NCBI GenBank assembly: GCA_947470005.1
Contig: CANISA010000003.1
Span: 1 to 19,814 of the forward strand
From: Legionellaceae bacterium
GTDB taxonomy: Bacteria > Pseudomonadota > Gammaproteobacteria > Legionellales > Legionellaceae
Length of the DNA: 19,814 nt
Direction of reading: 5' to 3'
The position numbers were made by a program, and so were the translations under genes. Within the stretch, counting starts at the first letter, position 1, and the number at the start of each line of letters is the position of its first letter. A model generated the notes under the pieces. It ran no database searches, was not told the DNA's origin, and saw only the letters and a list, made by a program, of their open reading frames with translations. Below are positions 1 through 6,835 of this stretch, piece by piece.

Positions 1-206
1 TAATCAAGTTGTTCCGCGTGTTGCCCACCATCTAACTCAATAACCAGTTTGTGACTCAAGCACACAAAATCGACAACATATGGGCCTATAGGAAGTTGTC
101 TTCTGAATTTTAGCCCCATAAATCGTCTATTCCGTAGGTATTGCCAAAGCTTAACCTCCGGAATTGTGCTGGTTTGACGAAGCTTCCGTGCTACACCGAT
201 GCCCAT
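1..206 (-). CDS. DUF559 endonuclease-like protein, 3' end beyond window
   Basis: The minus strand encodes about 68 residues starting at an ATG (204-206), and the frame is still open at the window edge. Residues from about 24 onward contain KLWQYLRNRRF, then KFRRQLPIGPYVVDF, then LVIELDGGQH. This is the classic order of the DUF559 family, which resembles very-short-patch-repair/PD-(D/E)XK nucleases: the D of VVDF and the E of ELDG are the expected metal-binding acids. A GAGGGT sequence about 12 nt upstream is the best ribosome-binding candidate. The biological role of these small proteins is not established. The gene sits directly beside a hairpin-rich repeat (218-262), which is a common neighbour of DUF559 genes. 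The identification is firm at family level; completeness cannot be judged. Confidence 0.8.
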   Translation of the reverse strand, partial: MGIGVARKLRQTSTIPEVKLWQYLRNRRFMGLKFRRQLPIGPYVVDFVCLSHKLVIELDGGQHAEQLD

Positions 207-217
207 GAATGATCTAC

Positions 218-262
218 CCTCATCCGCCCTGTCGGGCACCTTCTCCCATCAATGGGAGAAGG
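218..262. repeat. Hairpin-rich intergenic repeat beside DUF559 gene
   Basis: Two adjacent inverted repeats are visible. The first is GCCC-TGTC-GGGC at 226-237. The second is CCTTCTCCCAT / ATGGGAGAAGG at 239-249 and 252-262, an 11-bp perfect stem with a 2-nt loop. The whole block resembles the dispersed CCCTCATCCG...GGGAGAAGG type of bacterial intergenic repeat often found next to DUF559 genes. It lies immediately 5' of the DUF559 start. It is not followed by a T-run in either direction, so a simple terminator role is unlikely. Confidence 0.7.
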
Positions 263-393
263 CGTTCTTACTGAACTATTGCGCATAGTTTACGAAATAT
301 TTTTTTCAAACGCACCTAAAACCCTTTGTTTTACTAGAGATTTTTTAATGGCGGCCCCATCACTTTAGCAACTCTGTTGCACTTCACTGTTGA

Positions 394-564
394 ATCGGCG
401 AAGTACCATCTGAACATTTAGATAGTCTTATTGCACAGTTAAAAGACGATTCACTGGTTCTAAAAATTGGTACTCAATTAACTTCTACGGGACTTCAGAG
501 TCAACGATTCCAGAGCGATCCTGACGCGCCAAAAAAAGTAGCTCAGGGCAATTGGAATTTCTAG
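394..564 (+). pseudogene. Possible gene remnant in the 207-659 non-coding stretch
   Basis: The region 207-659 has no intact gene. Within it, a plus-strand frame stays open for 56 codons after a TGA at 391 and ends with TAG at 562. It lacks ATG, GTG or TTG as a usable start. Its product (for example SLIAQLKDDSLVLKIG, later DPDAPKKVAQGNWNF) looks protein-like rather than random. I do not recognise the family. It could be the 3' end of a decayed gene, or chance. Confidence 0.25.
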
Positions 565-593
565 GAGTAGATTCAACTGCCGAATTTAGGTTG

Positions 594-625
594 AAGTATG
601 TTGTCAACCAACTGTCAACATACTT
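594..625. repeat. Inverted repeat downstream of the PEP mutase-family gene
   Basis: AAGTATGTTG (594-603) and CAACATACTT (616-625) form a perfect 10-bp inverted repeat around a 12-nt loop. On the minus strand the inner part holds two direct copies of GTTGACA. It lies about 35 bp beyond the stop of the minus-strand gene that ends at 660. No T-run follows on the minus strand, so it is not a clear intrinsic terminator; it may be a protein-binding dyad. Confidence 0.45.
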
Positions 626-659
626 AGGTTAGTACCATGAGAACATGAATAACCTTTCT

Positions 660-1511
660 CTACAGGTTATCAATCGCCAAATATTTTTCTGTCCCTACAA
701 TTTGTTCACGTTCTTTAAACGTGACCAATTGGCTTGACACTGTTTCGCTGTTTCCATGCTGGTAAATCGCATTCAATGTCATTTGCATGGCTTTAATCGC
801 TGCGCGTTGCAGGTCCGATGGGATAATAACGACGTTATAACCTAGCGCCTGAAGTTTTTCCACAGGGACCATGGGCGTTTTTCCACCCTGAAACATATTA
901 ATCAATTTAGGCCCTGGGACTTCAGCAGCAATTGCCTCAATCTGTTGGATAGTTTCAGGGGCTTCCACAAAAATCATGTCCGCTCCGGCCTTTTGGTATG
1001 CTCTGGCTCGGGCAATAGCAGGCTCAAAGCCCTCCACAGCGATGGCATCCGTTCGTGCAATCACGACAAACTCAGGATCACGTAGACTACTGCGTGCTAC
1101 TCTAATTTTTTGACACATGTCATCTATCGACACCAACGACTTATCATCCAAATGACCACAGCGTTTGGGAAACGTTTGATCTTCTAAGTGCAATCCAGCG
1201 ACACCAATTCGCTCAAACGCCTGCACCGTTAGCCTGACATTCAAAGCATTACCAAACCCCGTATCTGCATCCGCAATCACGGGTAAGTCCGTCACGTTGA
1301 CGATATGAGAGAGAATAGAACAAACATCGGTCATCGTTAATAACCCAAGATCCGGATAACCCGCGCTGCGCGCGATTGCACCACCGCTGGCATATAAAAC
1401 AGGAAATCCCGCTTGCTTTGCAAGTAGCGCCGATAAACCATCAAATACACCGGGAGCCACCACTATTTTCCCGGAACGAATATGCTCTCGCAAACGATGT
1501 GCCGCACTCAT
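660..1511 (-). CDS. Isocitrate lyase/PEP mutase-family enzyme
   Basis: The 283-residue protein is a TIM-barrel enzyme of the isocitrate lyase/PEP mutase superfamily, which makes or breaks C-C or P-C bonds in 2-oxo acids. Visible signatures are YASGG (about 40-44), the Mg-binding DADTGFGN (81-88), LEDQ (109-112) and the lyase signature KRCGH (116-120), whose Cys118 is the usual catalytic acid of lyases in this group. The length fits methylisocitrate lyase and the oxaloacetate decarboxylase subgroup; the substrate cannot be assigned. The start at ATG 1511 is preferred because GGAG lies 5 nt upstream. A longer GTG start at 1538 would begin inside a repeat copy of the lysS end and lacks a ribosome site. 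No prpC or prpD lies nearby. Before the Fic segment arrived, this gene was probably directly downstream of lysS. Confidence 0.85.
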   Translation of the reverse strand: MSAAHRLREHIRSGKIVVAPGVFDGLSALLAKQAGFPVLYASGGAIARSAGYPDLGLLTMTDVCSILSHIVNVTDLPVIADADTGFGNALNVRLTVQAFERIGVAGLHLEDQTFPKRCGHLDDKSLVSIDDMCQKIRVARSSLRDPEFVVIARTDAIAVEGFEPAIARARAYQKAGADMIFVEAPETIQQIEAIAAEVPGPKLINMFQGGKTPMVPVEKLQALGYNVVIIPSDLQRAAIKAMQMTLNAIYQHGNSETVSSQLVTFKEREQIVGTEKYLAIDNL

Positions 1512-1532
1512 ATTATCTCCAACATGCTTGTA

Positions 1533-1570
1533 TCGCACCTCACTGACGCAAGTGAGGAAATAAAATCACA
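1533..1570. repeat. Direct repeat, detached copy of the lysS 3' end
   Basis: This 38-bp segment matches 2876-2913 at 36 positions. The matching copy at 2876-2913 is the true 3' end of lysS. Read on the minus strand, this copy still encodes VILFPHLRQ and a stop. Its two differences, TTG for TTA and CAC for CAT, are both synonymous. It also contains CCTCACT / AGTGAGG (1538-1544 and 1551-1557), a perfect 7-bp stem. Homology stops sharply on both sides. It looks like the distal attachment-type repeat of an insertion at lysS. Confidence 0.8.
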
Positions 1571-1601
1571 ATCAAAAGGGTACTACGCGTCATAAAAATA
1601 C

Positions 1602-2759
1602 TCAATCATGAAAGGGTATTGCACCCTCTTCTAGTATATTCAGATAGTTACGATATACGTATATTTTATCACGTTTTTTTCCACTAACTTCTTCTAAAAC
1701 GCCCAGTTGAACCATATGATTCAGAGCGCTTCTAACGGTTGGGGCTGACATACCTGATTCAGCTGCTAATAATTTTACCGTTACTTGCGGCAATTTCTTC
1801 AGGTATTCCAATGTTTGCTCACAGGAAAACCTTGCTCGACCCAGTGTCCCTATTTTTTCAAGATCATTGCTGAACAAATGATTAATAAGATAAGCCGCTT
1901 GTATCGCCTGCTTTGCAGATTTAAATACACCCTCTAAAAAAAACTCAAGCCACGTTTCCCATGTGCCGTGCAATCTCACCTCTTGTAACAAATCATAATA
2001 CACTTGACGATGTTGCTTGAGGTAAAGGCTTAAGTACAAAATCGGCTCATCAAGCATACCGTTATGACAAAGAAGCAAGGGTATTAATAATCTTCCCAAT
2101 CGGCCATTACCATCCAAAAATGGATGGATCGTTTCAAATTGAACATGCAGTAACCCGGCTTTGATCAGAACAGGCAATGTATTATCATGTAAAAAATGCT
2201 CAAAATCAGACAAGCATTCGTCCAAATGAATTACCGGAGGGGGTACGAACAATGCGTTACCCGGTCTTGTGCCACCAATCCAATTTTGTGACCGTCTAAA
2301 TTCTCCAGGTAATTTTCCAGAACCTCGCCCACCCGAAAGTAATACACCATGGATTTCACGAAGCAGCCGCAGTGATAATGGAAAATTACTTTTAAGCCGT
2401 TCCAGACCATACGTGATAGCTTTGACGTAATTGGATACTTCTTCAACATCTTCCAGCGACACCTCTGGTTTCTGATGGTGCTCAAAAAGCATCAAGTCTG
2501 AAAAGGAACTTTGCGTGCCTTCAATTTGACTTGAGAGAAGTGCTTCCTTGCGAACATACATGTAAATAAACAGAGAAGTGTTGGGGATAGATTTATGAAT
2601 ACTATTTAACTCAGCCAATGCAAGCGTGGCTTTTTCAAGGTAAGGATAAAGTTTGGTTAAGTCTACCGGTGGCTCCGGTGGTAGACTGGATGGCACAAAG
2701 GCCTTGTAAGGCTCTCCAGTAATTTTTTGTACTACGTGCGTGCCCATGCATCGGTTCAT
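1602..2759 (-). CDS. Fic-family protein, class II, with C-terminal winged helix
   Basis: This 385-residue Fic protein probably transfers AMP (or another NMP) from a nucleotide to hydroxyl groups of target proteins. The catalytic motif HPFLDGNGRLGR (about 212-223) is intact, including His, the metal-binding Asp, and the GNGR anion site. Upstream, SSQIEG (about 76-81) matches the S/T-xxx-E-G inhibitory helix, which places it in the N-terminally autoinhibited class II. The N-terminal part resembles the Fic N domain, and residues about 318-372 look like a winged helix (TVRSALNHMVQLGVLEEV). The ATG at 2759 follows a purine-rich AAGAAAAG. An in-frame TTG at 2762 and an ATG at 2747 are alternatives. 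No antitoxin partner is encoded beside it, which is consistent with the built-in inhibitory helix. It is flanked by repeats of the lysS 3' end. Confidence 0.9.
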   Translation of the reverse strand: MNRCMGTHVVQKITGEPYKAFVPSSLPPEPPVDLTKLYPYLEKATLALAELNSIHKSIPNTSLFIYMYVRKEALLSSQIEGTQSSFSDLMLFEHHQKPEVSLEDVEEVSNYVKAITYGLERLKSNFPLSLRLLREIHGVLLSGGRGSGKLPGEFRRSQNWIGGTRPGNALFVPPPVIHLDECLSDFEHFLHDNTLPVLIKAGLLHVQFETIHPFLDGNGRLGRLLIPLLLCHNGMLDEPILYLSLYLKQHRQVYYDLLQEVRLHGTWETWLEFFLEGVFKSAKQAIQAAYLINHLFSNDLEKIGTLGRARFSCEQTLEYLKKLPQVTVKLLAAESGMSAPTVRSALNHMVQLGVLEEVSGKKRDKIYVYRNYLNILEEGAIPFHD

Positions 2760-2762
2760 CAA

Positions 2763-2815
2763 TATCTTTTCTTAAGGCTGTTCATAAAGAACATATAACG
2801 TATTATCTTTTCTTA
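2763..2815 (-). promoter_or_regulatory. Repeats upstream of fic, possible operator
   Basis: TAAGAAAAGATA (minus strand) occurs twice, at 2763-2774 and 2804-2815, 41 bp apart. Between them lies GTTC-ATAAA-GAAC. The proximal copy covers the ribosome-binding region of fic. Since the Fic protein has its own winged helix, autoregulation through these repeats is plausible but not shown. Confidence 0.35.
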
Positions 2816-2843
2816 GTAAAGTTTTTTAAGAAACGATGTCGCA

Positions 2844-2874
2844 GGGAATGACTCATTAAATAACAGTCATTCCC
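2844..2874. terminator. Inverted repeat downstream of lysS
   Basis: GGGAATGACT (2844-2853) and AGTCATTCCC (2865-2874) form a perfect 10-bp stem with an 11-nt loop, 9 bp beyond the lysS stop on the minus strand. No clear T-run follows, so it may be a weak terminator or a dispersed repeat. It lies inside the inserted Fic segment, directly against the direct repeat. Confidence 0.45.
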
Positions 2875-2875
2875 G

Positions 2876-2913
2876 TCGCACCTCACTGACGTAAATGAGG
2901 AAATAAAATCACA
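2876..2913. repeat. Direct repeat, native 3' end of lysS
   Basis: This is the partner of the copy at 1533-1570. It contains the last nine lysS codons, the TGA stop and 7 bp beyond. The stem seen in the other copy persists: CCTCACT / AATGAGG (2881-2887 and 2894-2900). Its single change turns a G-C pair into a G-U pair on the minus-strand RNA. Confidence 0.8.
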
Positions 2914-4367
2914 TCCCGAATCGACGGCGCATTGGTAAACAGCATGGCCAGTCGATCAATGCCAATCCCCTCGCCGGCTGTCGGCGGCATGCCATATTCC
3001 AACGCTTCAATATAATCACTATCAAAATGCATCGCTTCCAGATCGCCGGCGTCTTTTTCTTCCACTTGCTGTTGAAAACGTGCGGCTTGATCTTCTGCAT
3101 CGTTTAACTCAGAAAAACCATTCGCGATTTCACGTCCGCCGATGAAAAATTCAAAGCGATCAGTAATATCCGGGTCTTCTGCATTTCGCCGGGCCAACGG
3201 CGACACCTCGGTAGGATAACCGGTCACAAACGTCGGTTGAATCAATTGATGTTCGACCGTTTCTTCAAACAAAATCATGTGCAGCTTGCCTAAGCCATCG
3301 GCTGGCTTGTATGCCAATTTCAAGCCATCTAACACCAATCGACAAGCACCCAGTGTGTCGATATTCGTCGCTTTCAAGGCAGGGTTATACTGAACGACCG
3401 CCTCTTTCATGCTCAATCGCGCACACGGTTTAGCAAAATCAATCACATGCTCTTGGTACGTCACGTGCCGTGAACCTAATACCTCATCACACAAATGGTG
3501 CAGCAACTCCTCGGTGAAATCCATCATGTCTTGATAATCAGCATACGCTTGGTAAAATTCAACCATAGTAAACTCAGGATTATGACGTGTCGAAATACCT
3601 TCGTTACGAAAGTTGCGATTAATTTCATACACGCGTTCAAAACCACCCACCACGAGACGTTTCAAATACAATTCAGGTGCAATGCGAAGGTACATGTCCT
3701 GACCTAGCGCATTATGATGCGTGACAAAAGGACGCGCCAAGGCTCCACCAGGAATAGGATGCATCATGGGTGTTTCTACTTCGAGAAATTGGTGACGCTC
3801 CATGAATCGCCGAAACGCTTGAATAAGGCGCGATCGAATGAGAAACGTTTTACGTGTTTCTTCGTTAGCAATCAAGTCAACGTAACGTTTTCGGTAACGG
3901 GTTTCTTGATCAGCAAGCCCATGAAATTTATCAGGCAAAGGCCGCAATGATTTCGTGAGTAACTGAAGATCGGTTGCTTGCACCGTCAGCTCACCTGTAT
4001 TCGTGATAAAAAGTATCCCGCGTACGCCGACGATGTCGCCAATGTCCCAATGCTTAAATTGCTCATCCGCTTCTGGCAATTCATTTTCTCGCACATAGAC
4101 CTGTAAACGGCCAGATACATCTTGAATGTGGAAAAAACTCGCTTTCCCCATCACGCGTCGTAACACAATACGTCCGGCCACACAGACCGGCACAGCAAGC
4201 TCGGCTAACGCCTCTTTAGTTTCAGTGGCGTAGCGTTCACTTAACTCCGTTGCCAAGTGCTCACGACGAAAATGATTAGGAAAACTAAATCCCTGTCGAC
4301 GCAAATCAGCTAATTTTTGCTTACGAACAACATAGACTTCAGTTGCATCCAACGGCTCTTCACTCAT
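2883..4367 (-). CDS. lysS: Lysyl-tRNA synthetase, class II
   Basis: This 494-residue cytoplasmic enzyme charges tRNA-Lys with lysine using ATP. The N-terminal OB-fold anticodon-binding domain spans about 60-140. Class II motif 1 lies near 194-214 (FLEVETPMMHPIPGG), motif 2 near 247-266 (FRNEGISTRHNPEFT) and motif 3 at about 467-477 (GIGIDRLAMLF). The length is typical and the protein ends normally in FPHLRQ. The ATG overlaps the prfB stop in an ATGA arrangement, with GGAGAAG upstream, so translation is probably coupled to prfB. The prfB-lysS pair is a standard gammaproteobacterial arrangement. The last 31 bp of the gene belong to the direct repeat that marks the Fic insertion, so the 3' tip may have been supplied by the inserted element. 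Confidence 0.97.
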   Translation of the reverse strand: MSEEPLDATEVYVVRKQKLADLRRQGFSFPNHFRREHLATELSERYATETKEALAELAVPVCVAGRIVLRRVMGKASFFHIQDVSGRLQVYVRENELPEADEQFKHWDIGDIVGVRGILFITNTGELTVQATDLQLLTKSLRPLPDKFHGLADQETRYRKRYVDLIANEETRKTFLIRSRLIQAFRRFMERHQFLEVETPMMHPIPGGALARPFVTHHNALGQDMYLRIAPELYLKRLVVGGFERVYEINRNFRNEGISTRHNPEFTMVEFYQAYADYQDMMDFTEELLHHLCDEVLGSRHVTYQEHVIDFAKPCARLSMKEAVVQYNPALKATNIDTLGACRLVLDGLKLAYKPADGLGKLHMILFEETVEHQLIQPTFVTGYPTEVSPLARRNAEDPDITDRFEFFIGGREIANGFSELNDAEDQAARFQQQVEEKDAGDLEAMHFDSDYIEALEYGMPPTAGEGIGIDRLAMLFTNAPSIRDVILFPHLRQ

Positions 4368-5470
4368 GCGATTTCTTCTCCTGCTTTTAAACTGGCTACA
4401 ATAAATTGATCGAGGTCACCATCCAATACGGCTTGGGTATTGCTGGTTTCAACACCTGTTCTCAAATCTTTCACACGCGATTGGTCAAGCACGTATGAAC
4501 GGATTTGCGACCCCCAACCAATGTCTGATTTGGTCGCTTCGAGCGCTTGTTGCGCTTCATTTTTCTTCTGCATTTCAAGCTCATAAAGTTTCGCACGAAG
4601 CTGCTTCATGGCTTGATCTTTATTTTTATGCTGGCTGCGATCGGTTTGACATTGAACCACTGTCCCGGTAGGAATATGAGTGAGTCGTACGGCGGAATCG
4701 GTTCTGTTCACGTGTTGCCCACCAGCACCTGACGCACGATAGGTATCAATACGAAGATCCGCTGGATTGATTTCAATAACAATATCATCATCCACTTCTG
4801 GCGAAATAAACACCGCCGAAAACGACGTGTGACGACGATTACCCGAGTCAAAAGGAGATTTTCGAACCAAACGATGCACGCCTGTTTCCGTGCGGAGCCA
4901 ACCGTAAGCATAATCACCCGTCACATGAATGGTCGCACTTTTGATCCCAGCCACCTCACCCGCTGAGCACTCCAGCAAGTCCATCGTAAAGCCATGTTGC
5001 TCGCCCCAACGTAAATACATGCGAAGCAGCATCTCAGCCCAGTCCTGTGCTTCCGTGCCCCCTGAGCCCGATTGAATGTCCACAAACGCATTGGCTTTAT
5101 CCATTTTGCCAGAAAACATGCGGCGAAATTCCAACGCGTCAACCCTTACTTGTATACCCGTCACGTCTTGCGCTAAATCATGAATCGCTTGCTCGTCATT
5201 TTCCTCACGCGCCATGTCAAACAGCGCGCCTGCATCGGTCACCCCATGAGACAACTCATCCAGCAACGTCACCACGGATTCTAATTGCACACGCTCACGC
5301 CCCAAGGCTTGAGCATGCTCCGGATTATTCCAAATGGCAGGAGACTCGAGCTCACGCACGACCTCTTCGAGACGCTCTGATTTTTGATCAACATCCAAAA
5401 AACCACGAAGGGCGTGGATCCGTTGCGCAAGATCGTCCAACATCAGGTTGATTTGGTTTACTTCCAACAT
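4364..5470 (-). CDS. prfB: Peptide chain release factor 2, without programmed frameshift
   Basis: RF2 of 368 residues recognises UGA and UAA stop codons and triggers peptide release in the ribosome. The tripeptide anticodon SPF is at 205-207 and the catalytic GGQ at about 250-252. The length equals the full family product. In most bacteria, codon 26 or so is an in-frame UGA read by a +1 shift after CUU, which autoregulates RF2. Here the corresponding stretch RGFLDVDQ (residues 22-29, near 5384-5407) is one continuous frame with no stop, so that control is absent. An AGGTGA motif precedes the ATG. The stop overlaps the lysS start by 4 bp. nagZ lies 87 bp upstream on the same strand. Confidence 0.97.
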   Translation of the reverse strand: MLEVNQINLMLDDLAQRIHALRGFLDVDQKSERLEEVVRELESPAIWNNPEHAQALGRERVQLESVVTLLDELSHGVTDAGALFDMAREENDEQAIHDLAQDVTGIQVRVDALEFRRMFSGKMDKANAFVDIQSGSGGTEAQDWAEMLLRMYLRWGEQHGFTMDLLECSAGEVAGIKSATIHVTGDYAYGWLRTETGVHRLVRKSPFDSGNRRHTSFSAVFISPEVDDDIVIEINPADLRIDTYRASGAGGQHVNRTDSAVRLTHIPTGTVVQCQTDRSQHKNKDQAMKQLRAKLYELEMQKKNEAQQALEATKSDIGWGSQIRSYVLDQSRVKDLRTGVETSNTQAVLDGDLDQFIVASLKAGEEIA

Positions 5471-5557
5471 CCATCACCTTTGGCACAAATTCATCATCGA
5501 ATAGCGCATTCTACACGCAAAGCGAATCACAGGGCAAAAACCAGAGGTCACTTGATC

Positions 5558-6712
5558 TTATTTCGTTGTCATTGACTGCTTAAACGCAACGACATGACGA
5601 TAAGCGTCGTCAATTCTCGCTTGGCTAATCTCACCTGATTGCACGCTCGCTTCAATGGCATCGATCACCACGCGTGGGTCTTGTGCCGTCTCGGTGAGTT
5701 GATTTCCAAAGATAAACATATCCACGCCTGCGTTAATGGCAAGCGTCAGTGCGTGCTCGAGCCCATAATGTTCACTAATTGCCTTCATTTGCATGTCATC
5801 CGTGATGATAACACCATCAAAGTTCAATTTTTCACGTAATATTCCGGTGAGTATCTGATGTGACAACGTCGCAGGCAATCCGGAGTCATCTAACTGACGA
5901 TTCACGATATGAGCCGTCATCACCATGCCGCAGGCTGTCTCACCCCCTAATAATTGCTGATAAGGAGTCAGCTCATACGCTTGCCACGTTTCCGTCACAT
6001 CCACAAAGCCCTTATGCGAGTCGGCCGTTGAACTTCCATGCCCCGGGAAATGCTTGTACGCACACTGCACCCCTTGAGATAAGAATTGACGCGAGTAGAT
6101 ACCCGCATAATCAGCCACAACACGTGGATCATCTGAGAAACTACGTCCTAATTTACCCATGACTGGATTGTCTGGATTCACATTCACATCCAACACCGGC
6201 GCAAAATTTAAATTAAAGCCGGAGTCCTTGAGCGTTATCGCCATTGTTTCTGCGACGTTTTCAACGTCAATAGCACTCATTTTTCCCGCATCAGCCGCCG
6301 ATATCGTTTTGGGAAAGCCATAGTCTTCTCTTAAGCGATTGACCCGTCCACCCTCGTAATCCACTGAAATTAATAGGGGCAATGCTGGACGATGATGCGT
6401 TACATTAGCCAACTGATTAACGTCTTGTAAGTGCTTATTTAATCGTTTTACTTGCGACGGGCTTTCAATATTTTTATCAAATATTTTTGTTTGATAATTG
6501 TAATCAAATAAAATAACGCCACCAATATTGTCTTGCTCTATCGCCTGAGTAATAAATACGTTGCTTTCGATGTCCTTACCCTCAAACCCGAGGATAAGCA
6601 TTTGGCCAATTTTTTCTCGCAAACTGACGTTATGAGCGCTTGCTACGTCCCCGTTCACGATGCCCCAGCTCAATAATCCCGCGACAACGATTAATACAGA
6701 TAAATATTTCAT
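5558..6712 (-). CDS. nagZ: Exported GH3 beta-N-acetylhexosaminidase, NagZ-like
   Basis: This glycoside hydrolase family 3 enzyme probably cleaves terminal beta-linked GlcNAc from peptidoglycan fragments or chito-oligosaccharides. KHFPGHGSSTADSH (220-233) contains the NagZ-specific Asp-Ser-His loop (D231, H233) that acts as the general acid, and ITDDMQM (303-309) supplies the nucleophile Asp305. The first 26 residues form a signal peptide: MKY, a hydrophobic core, then ASA before HNVS. The classic NagZ of Escherichia coli is cytosolic and about 340 residues, so this 384-residue version appears to be periplasmic or secreted. It is divergent from the membrane acetyltransferase at 6836 and has its own promoter. 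The assignment as GH3 is firm; the exact substrate is inferred. Confidence 0.88.
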   Translation of the reverse strand: MKYLSVLIVVAGLLSWGIVNGDVASAHNVSLREKIGQMLILGFEGKDIESNVFITQAIEQDNIGGVILFDYNYQTKIFDKNIESPSQVKRLNKHLQDVNQLANVTHHRPALPLLISVDYEGGRVNRLREDYGFPKTISAADAGKMSAIDVENVAETMAITLKDSGFNLNFAPVLDVNVNPDNPVMGKLGRSFSDDPRVVADYAGIYSRQFLSQGVQCAYKHFPGHGSSTADSHKGFVDVTETWQAYELTPYQQLLGGETACGMVMTAHIVNRQLDDSGLPATLSHQILTGILREKLNFDGVIITDDMQMKAISEHYGLEHALTLAINAGVDMFIFGNQLTETAQDPRVVIDAIEASVQSGEISQARIDDAYRHVVAFKQSMTTK

Positions 6713-6740
6713 GAGCGATCCTGGCTAACAAAAGATAAAT

Positions 6741-6769
6741 ATGATACCAATAAGAACAAATTACATCAA
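6741..6769 (-). promoter_or_regulatory. Sigma-70 type promoter for nagZ
   Basis: On the minus strand TTGATG (6764-6769) is followed by a 17-bp spacer and TATCAT (6741-6746). These match the consensus -35 and -10 at 4/6 and 5/6 positions. Transcription would begin about 20 nt before the nagZ ATG. Confidence 0.6.
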
Positions 6770-6835
6770 GTTTGGTTGCGTAAATAATGGGATTAATATA
6801 CAATTTTAACACTAATCAGCGGATATAAAGAAAAT

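Larger units (their letters stand above)
1571..2913. mobile_element. Putative Fic cassette inserted at the lysS 3' end
   Basis: The segment between the two 38-bp direct repeats holds only the fic gene, its upstream repeats and one hairpin. The right repeat completes lysS, and the left repeat is an orphan lysS end. This is the layout left by elements that integrate at the 3' end of a gene and restore its coding end. No integrase or transposase is present, so it would be a minimal, non-autonomous or decayed element, or the residue of a larger one. The boundaries are taken from the repeats. That it is an insertion is an inference. Confidence 0.5.

Noticed and set aside
5047..5451. Plus-strand open frame of 134 codons opposite prfB
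   Set aside because: It lies entirely over the conserved prfB coding region and its product has no recognisable domain.
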